DNA of 64,000 nt from an uncultured Pelagibacteraceae bacterium (lineage in GTDB: Bacteria; Pseudomonadota; Alphaproteobacteria; Pelagibacterales; Pelagibacteraceae). Shown piece by piece: positions 18,028-26,466 of this stretch; the first letter of the stretch is position 1, and every line of letters starts with the position of its first letter. The stretch spans positions 1 to 64,000 of the forward strand of contig CACPOL010000001.1 of the NCBI GenBank assembly GCA_902635545.1, written 5' to 3'. The translations under genes were made by a program, and so were the position numbers. Under the pieces are notes generated by a model, which was not told the origin of the DNA, searched no databases, and worked only from the letters and a program-made list of their open reading frames with translations.

Positions 18028-18111
18028 ATGGGTTATCCAAAAAAGCACAGGGGTCGAAGAAAAATGGGCTCCAAAAAAAGAAGAGCAAGAAAAAAGAATA
18101 AAAAGAAGTAA
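18028..18111 (+). CDS. Very short, extremely basic protein (27 aa), possibly ribosome-associated
   Basis: The frame reads MGYPKKHRGRRKMGSKK, then RRARKKNKKK and a stop. About two-thirds of the residues are Lys or Arg, with no acidic residue. A good Shine-Dalgarno AAAGGA lies 5 bases before the ATG. The stop is 5 bases before the start of the next gene on the same strand. Size and charge resemble the tiny ribosomal proteins bTHX and bS22, but the sequence is not obviously either. A chance ORF in A-rich DNA is possible, but the non-lysine pattern (G-Y-P, H-R-G, M-G-S), the strong ribosome-binding site and use of CAC/AGG/CGA codons argue for a real gene. Confidence 0.55.
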   Translation: MGYPKKHRGRRKMGSKKRRARKKNKKK

Positions 18112-18116
18112 TTTAA

Positions 18117-19184
18117 ATGAACAATTTGGCTAATGTCTTAAAAAGACTTAAAAAATTTAGTCTGTTACTATTTATTGTTCCATCGACAGCTATTATTTTT
18201 AGCTTAATCATCCACAACTATTTGGTTTCCTTTAAATTTTATCCTCAAGAATATTATAAAACAGATTCACTTGATCTAACTAAAATAAATTGTAACGAGA
18301 CAAATAATTTTTGTTCAGAATTAAAATATCTTTATAAACCTAAAAATAATGACTTATTTGACTGTATAAAGAATAAAGTAGAAATTATTTATAATTATAA
18401 TGATTTCGATTATTATGTGGATGAGTTTCAAATAATTACTGAGAACGCAGGTTTTAATAAAAAAAAATTAAATCATTTAAAATTTATAAAATCAGGTGAG
18501 GTCAATCATTTTTGCATAAAAAATTCAACTATTTTTCCATTTTATGATAATTTTAGAAGTATAGCTTTTTTTGTTTATGAATTTAGAAAAAATGAAAACT
18601 TTTCTTTTGGAACATCGGTTGCTGTAAACCCATTCTTTTTCGGAGAAACATCTATTAGCAATATTGTGAAGAGATTGCCTTTAGCATATTTCTTTAAACC
18701 TTTAATATACATTTCTTCATTTTTAATGTTATTTTATTGGTATTATAATAATTTAGCAGCAAAAAATATTCAAAATAAAAATAAAAATTTCTATTTTTTT
18801 TATTTTGGAGTTTTATCTTCAATTTTTTTATTTTTTCATGTAACATTTTTAGGATCAAATATTGAAAACGAATTATTTCAAAAATTAAGGAGATTAATAA
18901 TTGTTTTATTTATTCTTTTTGAAATTATTTCTCAAGTTTTATTAGTAGTTAATTTAAGAAAAAATTTAGACAAATTTCAGATGTATATTTCTAAAAAGGT
19001 TTTAACATTAAAATATTATTTAATAAGTTTTATGGTGATTGCTACTATAATAATACTCTTAATTTTAAGTTTCTTTGACTTATCAAGTAGATTTGACTAT
19101 TTTTTAGAGTGGAATTATTTTTTAATTTTATTATTTTTTTATCTTTTTTCATTTTTTTTATGGAAGATTAAATCTAATCGTTAA
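18117..19184 (+). CDS. Membrane protein of unknown function with a large extracytoplasmic loop
   Basis: A 355-residue protein. One N-terminal membrane helix (about residues 15-37) is followed by a polar domain of about 150 residues with several cysteines ([21 protein letters not shown]), then six hydrophobic segments and a short basic end. The hydrophilic part would face the periplasm, where the cysteines could form disulfides. No family is recognised. It is directly downstream of the 27-codon basic gene and converges on mnmA with an 11-base 3' overlap. Composition is extremely AT-rich, with many Phe, Ile and Leu. A sensor, assembly factor or transporter subunit cannot be told apart from sequence. 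Confidence 0.7.
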   Translation: MNNLANVLKRLKKFSLLLFIVPSTAIIFSLIIHNYLVSFKFYPQEYYKTDSLDLTKINCNETNNFCSELKYLYKPKNNDLFDCIKNKVEIIYNYNDFDYYVDEFQIITENAGFNKKKLNHLKFIKSGEVNHFCIKNSTIFPFYDNFRSIAFFVYEFRKNENFSFGTSVAVNPFFFGETSISNIVKRLPLAYFFKPLIYISSFLMLFYWYYNNLAAKNIQNKNKNFYFFYFGVLSSIFLFFHVTFLGSNIENELFQKLRRLIIVLFILFEIISQVLLVVNLRKNLDKFQMYISKKVLTLKYYLISFMVIATIIILLILSFFDLSSRFDYFLEWNYFLILLFFYLFSFFLWKIKSNR

Positions 19185-20295
19185 CAATCCAGCCTCCTCC
19201 TAAAACTTTATAACCTATTTTGTCTCTTTTATAAAAAACACATGCTTGCCCAGGGGAAATACCATTTTCTAAAACATCTAACTTAACTTCAGCACTTTTT
19301 AAATTCTTTAAAAAAATTTTTGCTTTAAGAAGTTTGCCAGTTGACCTAATTTTTACTAGAATTTTATTTTCAAATTCTGTTTCATCAGCTAATAAATTTA
19401 TATTATCTAAAAGAATATTTTTTTTACCTAACTTATCTTTGGTTCCAACAATAATTTCATTTTTGCTTGAATCTACTTTAACAACATACAATGGATCTTG
19501 ATTTGGAACTTTAATTCCTTTTCTTTGACCAACTGTGAAATTGATTATACCATCGTGAACACCTATGACATTGCCTTTAAGATCTTTTATATTGCCTTTC
19601 TGTAAAGACTCAGGTCTAAATTTCTCAATTACTGAAACATAATCGCCGTTGGGTACAAAACAAATATCTTGGCTGTCAGGTTTTTCAGCAACATTTAAAT
19701 CTAATTTTTTTGCAATTTCTCTAGTTTCATTTTTTAACATCCCACCAAGTGGAAATCTTAAATAATTTAATTGTTCTTTTGTTGTGTTAAATAAGAAATA
19801 ACTTTGATCTCTATTTTCATCAATTGCTCTATACATATTTGTTTGATTACCAGTGGTAATACTTTTAACATAATGGCCAGTGATTAAAGCATCAGCCTTT
19901 AATTCTTTAGATACTTCTAATAGATCTTTAAATTTTACTGTTTGGTTACACTGCACACATGGTATAGGTGTTTCGCCTTTTAAATAACTTTCTACAAAAT
20001 TATCGATTACTCCTTGCCTAAATTTATCTTGATAATATAAAATTTTATGTTCAATGCCTAGTTTATGGGCTACACGTTTTGCATCCATTATGTCTTGACC
20101 AGAACAACATTGTTTTGAAGTTGCAACCTCTTTGCCATCATCATAAAGCTTAAGTGTAATACCAATTACATTATAACCCTCTTTTTTCATCAGGCCTGCG
20201 ACAGTAGACGAATCAACACCACCTGACATAGCTACAACCACCTTGGTATCCTCAGGTTTTTTATTCAATCCTAGGGAATTTAATTCTTTTTTCAT
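19174..20295 (-). CDS. mnmA: tRNA 2-thiouridylase
   Basis: A 373-residue enzyme that thiolates uridine 34 of tRNAs for Lys, Glu and Gln. The PP-loop ATP pyrophosphatase motif [10 protein letters not shown] (residues 22-31) is intact. The two catalytic cysteines are visible: Cys116 in [11 protein letters not shown] and Cys212 in [12 protein letters not shown]. The C-terminal beta-barrel ends with GQACVFY. An N-terminal extension of about 18 residues precedes the usual start, but no better ATG exists nearer the PP-loop. The gene is monocistronic as far as can be seen, divergent from the DUF3553 gene. Housekeeping function; the assignment is firm. Confidence 0.95.
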   Translation of the reverse strand: MKKELNSLGLNKKPEDTKVVVAMSGGVDSSTVAGLMKKEGYNVIGITLKLYDDGKEVATSKQCCSGQDIMDAKRVAHKLGIEHKILYYQDKFRQGVIDNFVESYLKGETPIPCVQCNQTVKFKDLLEVSKELKADALITGHYVKSITTGNQTNMYRAIDENRDQSYFLFNTTKEQLNYLRFPLGGMLKNETREIAKKLDLNVAEKPDSQDICFVPNGDYVSVIEKFRPESLQKGNIKDLKGNVIGVHDGIINFTVGQRKGIKVPNQDPLYVVKVDSSKNEIIVGTKDKLGKKNILLDNINLLADETEFENKILVKIRSTGKLLKAKIFLKNLKSAEVKLDVLENGISPGQACVFYKRDKIGYKVLGGGWIVND

Positions 20296-20336
20296 TTTGT
20301 GGTATTTATACTTATTTTAATTATAAATTAAATTAA

Positions 20337-20504
20337 ATGATTTTAGATTATGAACCAGGTGACAAAGTCACTAATCCAAAAGAAAAAAGCTGGGGCATCG
20401 GACAAGTTCAATCTATTATAAACAATAAAGTAACTGTAAATTTTGAAAATGTTGGTAAAAAAGTGATTGATGCCAAAAATGTTGAATTGAAGAAGTTGAG
20501 CTAA
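20337..20504 (+). CDS. DUF3553 family small protein
   Basis: A 55-residue protein, MILDYEPGDKVTNP continuing through EKSWGIGQVQSIINNKVTVNFENVGKK-like residues to ELKKLS. The W-G-x-G-Q-V-Q-S and V-N-F-E-x-x-G-K-K motifs are diagnostic for DUF3553, a small SH3-like domain that in larger proteins is fused to UvrD/PcrA-type helicases and related factors. It may contact nucleic acid or RNA polymerase. It is followed 9 bases later by the inositol-monophosphatase-family gene on the same strand. The antisense frame across this region is a shadow. Confidence 0.85.
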   Translation: MILDYEPGDKVTNPKEKSWGIGQVQSIINNKVTVNFENVGKKVIDAKNVELKKLS

Positions 20505-20513
20505 GTAAAAAAA

Positions 20514-21278
20514 ATGGAAATAAAAAAGATAATAAATAGTTTGATTGATACTTTTCAAGACGCAGGAGATTTATCTTTGGATTTAAGAAGAAAAGGACTT
20601 ACTCAAAAGATTAAAATAGATAACACCCCAGTAAGTAATGGGGATCTGGAAGTAAACAAAATGATTATCAAAAAAATTTCAGAGATAACTCCAGAAATTC
20701 CAATTATATCTGAGGAAGATTCTGAAAACAAAGATTTAGAAATATTAAATAATTTTTGGTTAGTTGACCCAATAGATGGAACTTATGATTATATTAATAA
20801 CTTAGACGAATTTACTATTAATGCAGGTTTAATTTTAGATAATAAACCTGTTGCAGGTATAATTAATGCACCTGGAAAAAAAAGAATGTTTTATTCTTAT
20901 GGAGATAATAATGCATACGAAATATCTAACAAAAAAACTATAAATCTTAGTGACTATAATTTTAAAAAAAAAGATTCCATTAAATTTGTTTCATACTCAA
21001 ATAAGATAAAACCAGAAATCAAAAAAATTTATGAACAGATAGGTGTAAAAGAAAATTTTAGAATGAAAAGTTCTTTTAAATTTTGTGTGGTTGCCTCAGG
21101 TGAATTCGATGGTTATGTCGCAGAGCCAAGAGCTTACGAATGGGATATTGCGGCAGGTCATGCAATATTAATTCACTCTGGAGGAACAGTAACTGATTTT
21201 GATGGTAATGAAATATTATATGGGAAAAAGGATTTTAAAAATCCAAGTATAATTGTGAAAAATAAAAGTATATTATAA
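20514..21278 (+). CDS. cysQ: Inositol monophosphatase-family phosphatase, CysQ-like
   Basis: A 254-residue Mg-dependent, Li-sensitive phosphatase. The metal site appears as EED (Glu67/68-Asp69), DPIDGT (Asp85, Asp88) and the C-terminal EWDIAAGHA. The length and the SNGDLEVNK start region resemble 3'(2'),5'-bisphosphate nucleotidase CysQ, which removes 3'-phosphoadenosine 5'-phosphate made during sulfate or sulfonate handling. Inositol-1-phosphatase or histidinol phosphatase are alternatives in the same family. It overlaps the next small gene by a single base, so the two are probably coupled. Confidence 0.85.
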   Translation: MEIKKIINSLIDTFQDAGDLSLDLRRKGLTQKIKIDNTPVSNGDLEVNKMIIKKISEITPEIPIISEEDSENKDLEILNNFWLVDPIDGTYDYINNLDEFTINAGLILDNKPVAGIINAPGKKRMFYSYGDNNAYEISNKKTINLSDYNFKKKDSIKFVSYSNKIKPEIKKIYEQIGVKENFRMKSSFKFCVVASGEFDGYVAEPRAYEWDIAAGHAILIHSGGTVTDFDGNEILYGKKDFKNPSIIVKNKSIL

Positions 21279-21421
21279 TGGATGAACAATTAAGAATAAT
21301 ATTAATAATAATAATTTCCGTATCGATATTTGGTTTGACCATTTTCATATTTGTGAAAAATTATATGAAAAATAAAATTCAACAAATGATAAACAAGAAA
21401 AATAATAAGAATTTAGAGTAA
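21278..21421 (+). CDS. Small single-pass membrane protein (47 aa)
   Basis: The ATG shares its first base with the stop codon of the cysQ-like gene, a classic coupling arrangement. The 47-residue product is MDEQLRIILIIIISVSIFG, then a continuing hydrophobic stretch to about residue 26 and a basic, Asn/Lys-rich tail (NKKNNKNLE). This is one membrane helix with an N-out/C-in charge pattern. Its 3' end overlaps the convergent recX gene by 9 bases. No family is recognised. Reading frame, coupling and topology support it as a real gene of unknown function. Confidence 0.6.
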   Translation: MDEQLRIILIIIISVSIFGLTIFIFVKNYMKNKIQQMINKKNNKNLE

Positions 21422-21976
21422 ATTAATAATTTTTAAATATTCTTCCTTTTTAATATCCATAACTTTTTTAGAAGTTTCAAAATCAAAACCATTTCTAGCA
21501 AGTAATGATATATCTTTTTTATAAAACAAAGATCTATTACTTTCTGTTCTTGCTGGTCCTATTCTTTTTTTTTTACATATTTTGAGCGCAGAAAAAAAAT
21601 CCTGATCAGAATTATCTTCTTTAATCTTATTAACAGTTCCTTCGATAAATGTTTCTTTTATACCTTTGCCTAATAAGTAACTTCTAATTTTATTAATTGA
21701 ATTACCTCTTTGAATCATACTTTTTGCTTTGCTTTCAGAATAAAACTTATCATTAATAAATCTATTCTTTTCTAAATCAATTAAAACAATATCAATTAAA
21801 TTTGAAATATCTTGTTTTTTTATCTTTAGCCCTGAGGCTTTAAGGTATTTTTTAAGAAGATATGTCTTAAGTTGTTGTTTTGAAGGAGCATATTTTTCAA
21901 TATAAGAGTATGAAAAATTTCGCATTTCCTCAACTGTTGCTTCTAGATTTTTTTTTTTATTTTTCATAGGAATCAT
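21413..21976 (-). CDS. recX: RecX-family regulatory protein
   Basis: A 187-residue helical protein made of three-helix repeats. The RecX features visible are SYIEKYAPSKQQLKTYLLKK, ERNRF-like LEKNRFINDKFYSES, RGNSINKIRSYLLGKGI, and the LFYKKDISLLARNGFDF segment. RecX binds RecA filaments and limits recombinase activity. It is not next to recA here. Alphaproteobacterial RecX sequences are divergent and this one is lysine-rich, so the match rests on the repeat pattern rather than on high identity. Start is at the first ATG; a second Met three codons later is also possible. Confidence 0.8.
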   Translation of the reverse strand: MIPMKNKKKNLEATVEEMRNFSYSYIEKYAPSKQQLKTYLLKKYLKASGLKIKKQDISNLIDIVLIDLEKNRFINDKFYSESKAKSMIQRGNSINKIRSYLLGKGIKETFIEGTVNKIKEDNSDQDFFSALKICKKKRIGPARTESNRSLFYKKDISLLARNGFDFETSKKVMDIKKEEYLKIINLL

Positions 21977-22004
21977 AGAACGATGTAATATAATATAATT
22001 AATT

Positions 22005-22478
22005 ATGTTCGAACAAATTTATATTTATTTTACCCCTGAGATGCTTTATCTGTGGATAAATTTAGGAGTTTTGCCATTTTGGATTATATTAATTTTTTTT
22101 TCAAACTCACAAATTTGTAAAATTTTTGCTGCATCAATATTTCCAATTTTAATTTTAAGTGCTGCGTATTGCTTTATGTTGTATGTTGGATTTCAACAAA
22201 ATTATAATTTTCTTGACAATTTTCGCCTCTATTTGAATCTAAGTGAAATATCAAACCTATTTTCTAACAACAATTTTTTATTAATGTTCTGGATACATTT
22301 TGTGTCTATCAATTTATTTTTAGGAGGTTGGATTGTGAAAGATTCTCAAAAATTTGGAATGAATAAAGTTATGGTTTCTGTTCCCTTAATTTTTACTTAT
22401 TTAATTGGTCCTATCGGATTAACATTATATTGGCTTATAAGAATTTTCTACGCAAAAAGAATTAATCTATATGAATAA
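22005..22478 (+). CDS. ABA4-like (DUF4281) membrane protein
   Basis: A 157-residue protein with four membrane helices, opening with FTPEMLYLWINLGVLPFW. It contains the family signature MFWIHFVSINLFLGGWIVKD and ends with LIGPIGLTLYWLIRIFY. This is the ABA4-like/DUF4281 family, known in plants for neoxanthin formation and widespread in bacteria without a proven role. Loss of cations or carotenoid isomerisation are speculative. It overlaps the following isomerase-like gene by 8 bases on the same strand. The family call is good; function is open. Confidence 0.77.
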   Translation: MFEQIYIYFTPEMLYLWINLGVLPFWIILIFFSNSQICKIFAASIFPILILSAAYCFMLYVGFQQNYNFLDNFRLYLNLSEISNLFSNNNFLLMFWIHFVSINLFLGGWIVKDSQKFGMNKVMVSVPLIFTYLIGPIGLTLYWLIRIFYAKRINLYE

Positions 22479-23052
22479 GTGTATAGAATTTTATTTTGAT
22501 TTTATAAGCCCTTATTCTTATATAGCGCACAAAAAAATTAAGTCTTTAGAAAGTAAAAAATTTAATTTTATTTATAAACCAATCTTATTAGGTGGTCTTC
22601 ATAACCTAGAAGGTATTACAGCACCAGCATTTATAAAATCAAAACTAAAAAATATGATAAATGACTGCAACTTAGTTTCAAAAAAAAACAATATAGATTT
22701 TTTTTGGAACAGTAAATTCCCAATAAATTCATTATATCTAATGAGAGGATGTCTTGTAATAAAAGATGATTTAAAAAATTTATATATAAATACAATGTTT
22801 GATGCATATTGGAGAGATAACGTTGATATTTCTGATAGTAAAAATTTAATAAATCTCATCGATAAATGTAAAATTGATAAAAAATTATTTTTTGAAGACA
22901 TTGAGAAAAAAAAAATTAAAGATAATTTAAAAAAAATAACCACTGAAGCTTTTGAGAAAAATATTTTTGGCGCTCCAACTTTTGTTGTAAATGAAAAAAT
23001 TTTTTGGGGTCAAGATAGGCTTGATTTTGCTTTAGACGAATATAGTAAATAA
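22471..23052 (+). CDS. 2-hydroxychromene-2-carboxylate isomerase-like DsbA/kappa-GST protein
   Basis: A 193-residue thioredoxin-fold protein with an alpha-helical insertion. The N-terminus, FYFDFISPYSYIA, carries the conserved serine (about residue 13) that replaces the redox cysteine in HCCA isomerases and kappa-class GSTs. The end, IFGAPTFVVNEKIFWGQDRLD, is the cis-Pro/GAPTF and GQDRLD signature of the family. Members use glutathione to isomerise double bonds in aromatic or other breakdown products. No aromatic pathway genes are nearby, so the physiological substrate is unknown. It overlaps the ABA4-like gene by 8 bases. Confidence 0.85.
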   Translation: MNKCIEFYFDFISPYSYIAHKKIKSLESKKFNFIYKPILLGGLHNLEGITAPAFIKSKLKNMINDCNLVSKKNNIDFFWNSKFPINSLYLMRGCLVIKDDLKNLYINTMFDAYWRDNVDISDSKNLINLIDKCKIDKKLFFEDIEKKKIKDNLKKITTEAFEKNIFGAPTFVVNEKIFWGQDRLDFALDEYSK

Positions 23053-23053
23053 A

Positions 23054-23437
23054 TTAAATAATTTTAAATTTACTATTTTTAATTGCCCCAAAACCTCCAT
23101 CGACATGTGAAATCTTTTCAAATCCCATTTCTTTTAATGATTTTGCCGCAAGAGCTGATCTGAGACCACCTGCACAAAATAATACTATTTCTTTTTTAAT
23201 ATCAACTTTACCATCCTTAAAATAAGCACTATTAGGATCAAGCCAGAATTCTAACATTCCTCTTGGTATGTGGATTGCATTTTCTACCTCTCCCTGTTTT
23301 TGTAATTCCCTAATATCTCTTATATCTATCAAATTACACTTTTCGTTATTTTTAAGATCAAAAGCTTCATCTGGTGAAATTGTTTTGATATCCTTCAAAG
23401 CTTCTTCAACTAATTCAATTGATGATTTAATTTTCAT
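23054..23437 (-). CDS. Single-domain rhodanese-like sulfurtransferase
   Basis: A 127-residue rhodanese domain. The active-site loop is FCAGGLRSALA, with the nucleophile at Cys88. The CH2A region LIDIRDIRELQKQG and the AIHIPRGMLEF segment are both typical. Such proteins move sulfane sulfur from thiosulfate or persulfides. With the sulfite-releasing and APS-forming genes in this window, a detoxification or sulfur-trafficking role is plausible but not shown. It converges on the HCCA-isomerase-like gene with a single base between them. Confidence 0.9.
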   Translation of the reverse strand: MKIKSSIELVEEALKDIKTISPDEAFDLKNNEKCNLIDIRDIRELQKQGEVENAIHIPRGMLEFWLDPNSAYFKDGKVDIKKEIVLFCAGGLRSALAAKSLKEMGFEKISHVDGGFGAIKNSKFKII

Positions 23438-23488
23438 TTATTTAGTTATTTAAGTTAAAAAACAATATAATACAATATTAAATTATCT

Positions 23489-24535
23489 ATGAAAAAAAAA
23501 CAAAAAATTAACAATAAAAATTTTTTTAATAAATTTCTTATTAAGCTCATAAGAAAATTCGGATATGAAGTCATTGATCAATCCAACCTTACAATTCCAT
23601 CAAAAAAAATGTTACTAAATGAAAATTTAAGTGAGAGTGGTAAAAAATCTATTACTATTCCTCTTGGAGAAACAAAGATAACAAGAAAAGTTAAAAGTCT
23701 CACTATCATAATTAGATCTTACACTCACAGTAATTTAAGTAATGATAAAGTTATGCTTGATCAAAATAAAAAAAGAATTTTTAATGAGCAAAAAATTGAA
23801 TATACACTTAGAACTATCAAATCTGTCATAAATTCTTGTGAAGAAGCTATAAAAACTTTTAAAGATATAAAAATAAAACTTATAATATCTGATGATAAGT
23901 CATCTGAAGAAAATCTAAATAAGATAAGTACTTTAATTAAATCCTCAAAAATAGAGTCTCAAATTATTAATCTTAAAGATGATGAGTTTAAAGAAATTAT
24001 AAGTCTCAAAGATACTAATGATGATAATATTTCAAAAAATATGATTTCAAATATGAGAAATATATTAAAATCTCTCCAAATTGCAGAAAACACAGATTCT
24101 GATTTATTTTACTTTTTAGAAGACGATTATATTCATCTAAAAGAGTCAATTGCCGAAATGCTGTTCACCTATGAAAAAATAAGTTCACAAATAAATGATG
24201 AGCTTTTTTTATGTCCTGCTGATTATCCTTATTTATATTCAAATATCCAAAATACTAAAATTTTTTTTGGAAATATGAGGCATTGGAGGTCTATTAATGA
24301 GACACTCATTACTTTTCTAACAAGTAAAAAAATGATTTTAAAATACATAAATGAACTTAAATTAATGGGTTCAAAAAGACACCATCCAATGGAGCTTAAA
24401 CTCCACGAAATCTATGAAAAAGAATACTGCTTTTCTCCAATTCCTTCTTTAGCAATGCATGCAACTAATATTAATTCCATTTATGGTATTCCACCTAATT
24501 TTGATTGGAAAAAAAGTTGGGATGAGAATAAATAA
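23489..24535 (+). CDS. Glycosyltransferase-like protein (GT-A-like), substrate unknown
   Basis: A 348-residue protein with a basic N-terminus (MKKKQKINNKN) and a Rossmann-type start LTIIIRSYTHSN. It has ISDDKSSEENL and a central FYFLEDDYIHLKES that would be the DxD-like metal and nucleotide site. Further motifs are PADYPYLYSN, FFGNMRHWRSI and SLAMHATNINSIYG. This is the layout of a GT-A glycosyltransferase acting on a surface polysaccharide, but no close family is recognised. It is isolated from the sugar cluster at 47.6-51.4 kb and ends just before a strong hairpin. Confidence 0.65.
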   Translation: MKKKQKINNKNFFNKFLIKLIRKFGYEVIDQSNLTIPSKKMLLNENLSESGKKSITIPLGETKITRKVKSLTIIIRSYTHSNLSNDKVMLDQNKKRIFNEQKIEYTLRTIKSVINSCEEAIKTFKDIKIKLIISDDKSSEENLNKISTLIKSSKIESQIINLKDDEFKEIISLKDTNDDNISKNMISNMRNILKSLQIAENTDSDLFYFLEDDYIHLKESIAEMLFTYEKISSQINDELFLCPADYPYLYSNIQNTKIFFGNMRHWRSINETLITFLTSKKMILKYINELKLMGSKRHHPMELKLHEIYEKEYCFSPIPSLAMHATNINSIYGIPPNFDWKKSWDENK

Positions 24536-24543
24536 AAATTTTT

Positions 24544-24582
24544 AGAGGCCTTTCCATGAGTTTGAGAGAGAGAAAGGCCTCT
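24544..24582. terminator. Hairpin terminator between convergent genes
   Basis: A perfect 11-base-pair stem (AGAGGCCTTTC with GAAAGGCCTCT) encloses a 17-base loop. It lies between the 3' ends of the glycosyltransferase-like gene and amtB. On the minus strand it is followed by TAAAAATTTTT, so it most resembles a rho-independent terminator for amtB; read from the plus strand it could also stop the other gene. Confidence 0.8.
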
Positions 24583-24593
24583 ATATCTTAAGA

Positions 24594-25895
24594 TTAGTCT
24601 CTAATTGCGTAAGCAATTACACCTGTTTCAGTGACATCAGTACCTTTAGTTTCACCTTCTTTACTCAACCTTAATCCAATAGTTGCTTTGATAGCACTAA
24701 ACACTATGTAAGCGACTATAAACACAAAGATGTTTATTGAAAGCACTCCTATTAACTGTGAACTGAAAGCTGCATCTGAATTTGTAGCTGGAACTATTAG
24801 TGTTCCCCAAATTCCTGCGAACAAGTGAGCTGGTATCGCACCTACTACATCATCAATCTTCAATGAGAATAATAGTTTAGTACCATAAACTACAATTAAA
24901 CCACCCACAGCACCAATTAAAATAGCTGCGAAAGGTGATGGAGCTAATGGTTCGGCTGTAACTGCAACTAATCCACCAATACATCCATTCAACATTTGAA
25001 CTACATCTGTTTTTCCAAAATGTAATCTAGTGATTATAGCGGCACCAATTACTCCACCTGCACCTGCTAAAAATGTATTCATAAAAATAGTTGAGACAGC
25101 AATTGCATCAACAGCAGTTCCCATAGCTAATTGTGAACCACCATTAAAACCAAACCAACCTAGCCAAAGAATGAACACTCCAATCGTAACTAATGGAATT
25201 GATGAAGCTGCAAAAGGTTTTAGTGGCGCTGGGGCACCAGACTTAGTAAATCTTCCAAGTCTTGGACCAATAATCATTGCTCCAGCTAAAGCAGCTGCAC
25301 CACCAGTCGAGTGTACTAAAGTTGAACCAGCAAAATCAGAAAATCCTAATTCTGCTAACCAGCCTCCACCCCACTGCCAACCCATTACAATTGGATAAAT
25401 AATTCCTGATAAAACAGCAGCAAATACGAAGAATGGCCATAACTTAATTCTTTCAGCCATTGTTCCAGAAACAATTGAAACAGTTGTGGCACAGAAAACC
25501 ATTTGGAAATACCAATCCGAACCATCAGAATATCCTGTATCTACTGCACTGGCATCTGACCATGGTATAAACTTTCCAATATAACCACCCTCTGGAATAC
25601 CGTAAGCTAAATTATAGCCTACCAACCAAAACATAATTCCTGCTATTGAAAACAAACCTATATTTTTTGCACAGATTACAGAAACACTTTTTGATGTAAC
25701 CATACCTGACTCTAACATTGCGAAACCAGCTGCCATAAACATTACTAGGAATCCGCAAATTAAAAATAGTAGGGTGTTAAATATAAAACCTACTTCAGCA
25801 GAAACAGTAGTCTCCGCCATCCCAGCACTACTCATGTTTAATAAGAAAATTAAACTAATAAGTGGTGCACTTATTTTTTTTATTAATTTAGTCAT
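24594..25895 (-). CDS. amtB: Ammonium transporter
   Basis: A 433-residue Amt/MEP/Rh channel with a cleavable N-terminal signal (about residues 1-27) and eleven membrane helices. The conserved helix-5 segment FAGSTLVHSTGGAAALAGA holds the first pore histidine, and IPAHLFAGIWGTL holds the second. The GWFGFNGGSQ motif is also intact. It takes up ammonium, the main nitrogen source for oligotrophic marine bacteria. A GGGAG-type ribosome-binding site precedes the ATG. No glnK/glnB gene is adjacent, unlike many bacterial amtB loci. No sigma-54-type promoter was evident upstream. Confidence 0.95.
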   Translation of the reverse strand: MTKLIKKISAPLISLIFLLNMSSAGMAETTVSAEVGFIFNTLLFLICGFLVMFMAAGFAMLESGMVTSKSVSVICAKNIGLFSIAGIMFWLVGYNLAYGIPEGGYIGKFIPWSDASAVDTGYSDGSDWYFQMVFCATTVSIVSGTMAERIKLWPFFVFAAVLSGIIYPIVMGWQWGGGWLAELGFSDFAGSTLVHSTGGAAALAGAMIIGPRLGRFTKSGAPAPLKPFAASSIPLVTIGVFILWLGWFGFNGGSQLAMGTAVDAIAVSTIFMNTFLAGAGGVIGAAIITRLHFGKTDVVQMLNGCIGGLVAVTAEPLAPSPFAAILIGAVGGLIVVYGTKLLFSLKIDDVVGAIPAHLFAGIWGTLIVPATNSDAAFSSQLIGVLSINIFVFIVAYIVFSAIKATIGLRLSKEGETKGTDVTETGVIAYAIRD

Positions 25896-25988
25896 AAATC
25901 TCCCGTTTGTTATTGGAATGTTTATAAAAAAATTGATTATTTTTAGTATCGTTTATGTGGAAAAAGAGTTATGCGATAAATGCATATA

Positions 25989-26021
25989 CTAACAGCCTTT
26001 TTTTCTTTAAAAGGCTGTTAG
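25989..26021 (-). terminator. Hairpin downstream of hup
   Basis: A 13-base-pair perfect stem (CTAACAGCCTTTT pairing with AAAAGGCTGTTAG) with a 7-base loop lies 12 bases beyond the hup stop codon. On the minus strand it is not followed by a long T run, so it may act as a terminator with help or as a stabilising 3' end for the abundant hup message. It also sits upstream of amtB. Confidence 0.75.
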
Positions 26022-26033
26022 ATAATTTAATTA

Positions 26034-26309
26034 TTATTTATTGAATACTTCTTTTAATGCTTTAGCTGGCAAAAACTTAACTTTTTGAGATGCAGATATT
26101 TGAATTTGCTCTCCAGTTCTAGGGTTTCTTCCAACTCGAGCTTTTCTTTTTGCAACTTTGTAAGTACCAAAACCTGCAATTTTCACTGAATCATCACTTT
26201 TTAAAGCATCTAATATTGTATTAGTAATGGTATCAAAAGTTCGCTCAGCATCTGCCTTGCTTAAGTTCAGAGAACCTGAAAGTTTAGCTACCAATTGTTT
26301 TTTATTCAT
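26034..26309 (-). CDS. hup: HU-family DNA-binding protein
   Basis: A 91-residue histone-like protein. It has the usual start MNKKQLVAKLSGS, the DALKSDDSVKIAGFGTYKVAKR core, and the DNA-binding arm motif RVGRNPRTGEQI. The end, VKFLPAKALKEVFNK, is standard. It bends and compacts DNA as a dimer. It stands alone with its own hairpin downstream. IHF subunits are slightly longer with different arm residues, so HU is preferred. Confidence 0.95.
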   Translation of the reverse strand: MNKKQLVAKLSGSLNLSKADAERTFDTITNTILDALKSDDSVKIAGFGTYKVAKRKARVGRNPRTGEQIQISASQKVKFLPAKALKEVFNK

Positions 26310-26466
26310 TTTTAGCTCCAGTTTTAAAGGTTATTTTCCATATTTGTCATAAAGCTTGATAAATCAAGACTTTTTTTAGTATGTATTTAAAAGTTATACA
26401 CAATATATTGTATAATCCTAAAAAAACCTTGATTTTACTGGTTTTTATACGTTTTTTTAATTTTAA

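Noticed and set aside
20343-20558. Hydrophobic frame antisense to the DUF3553 gene
   Set aside because: The plus-strand DUF3553 frame has conserved family motifs; the antisense frame spans two genes' ends and has no similarity or ribosome-binding site.
25030-25398. Alanine/proline-rich frame antisense to amtB
   Set aside because: A product with AAPITPPAPAK-type composition is the usual mirror of a glycine/alanine-rich membrane protein gene and has no start context.
25896-26033. Possible sigma-54 or NtrC-type site upstream of amtB
   Set aside because: No TGGCAC-N5-TTGCA-like element or paired NtrC palindrome was found on the minus strand.
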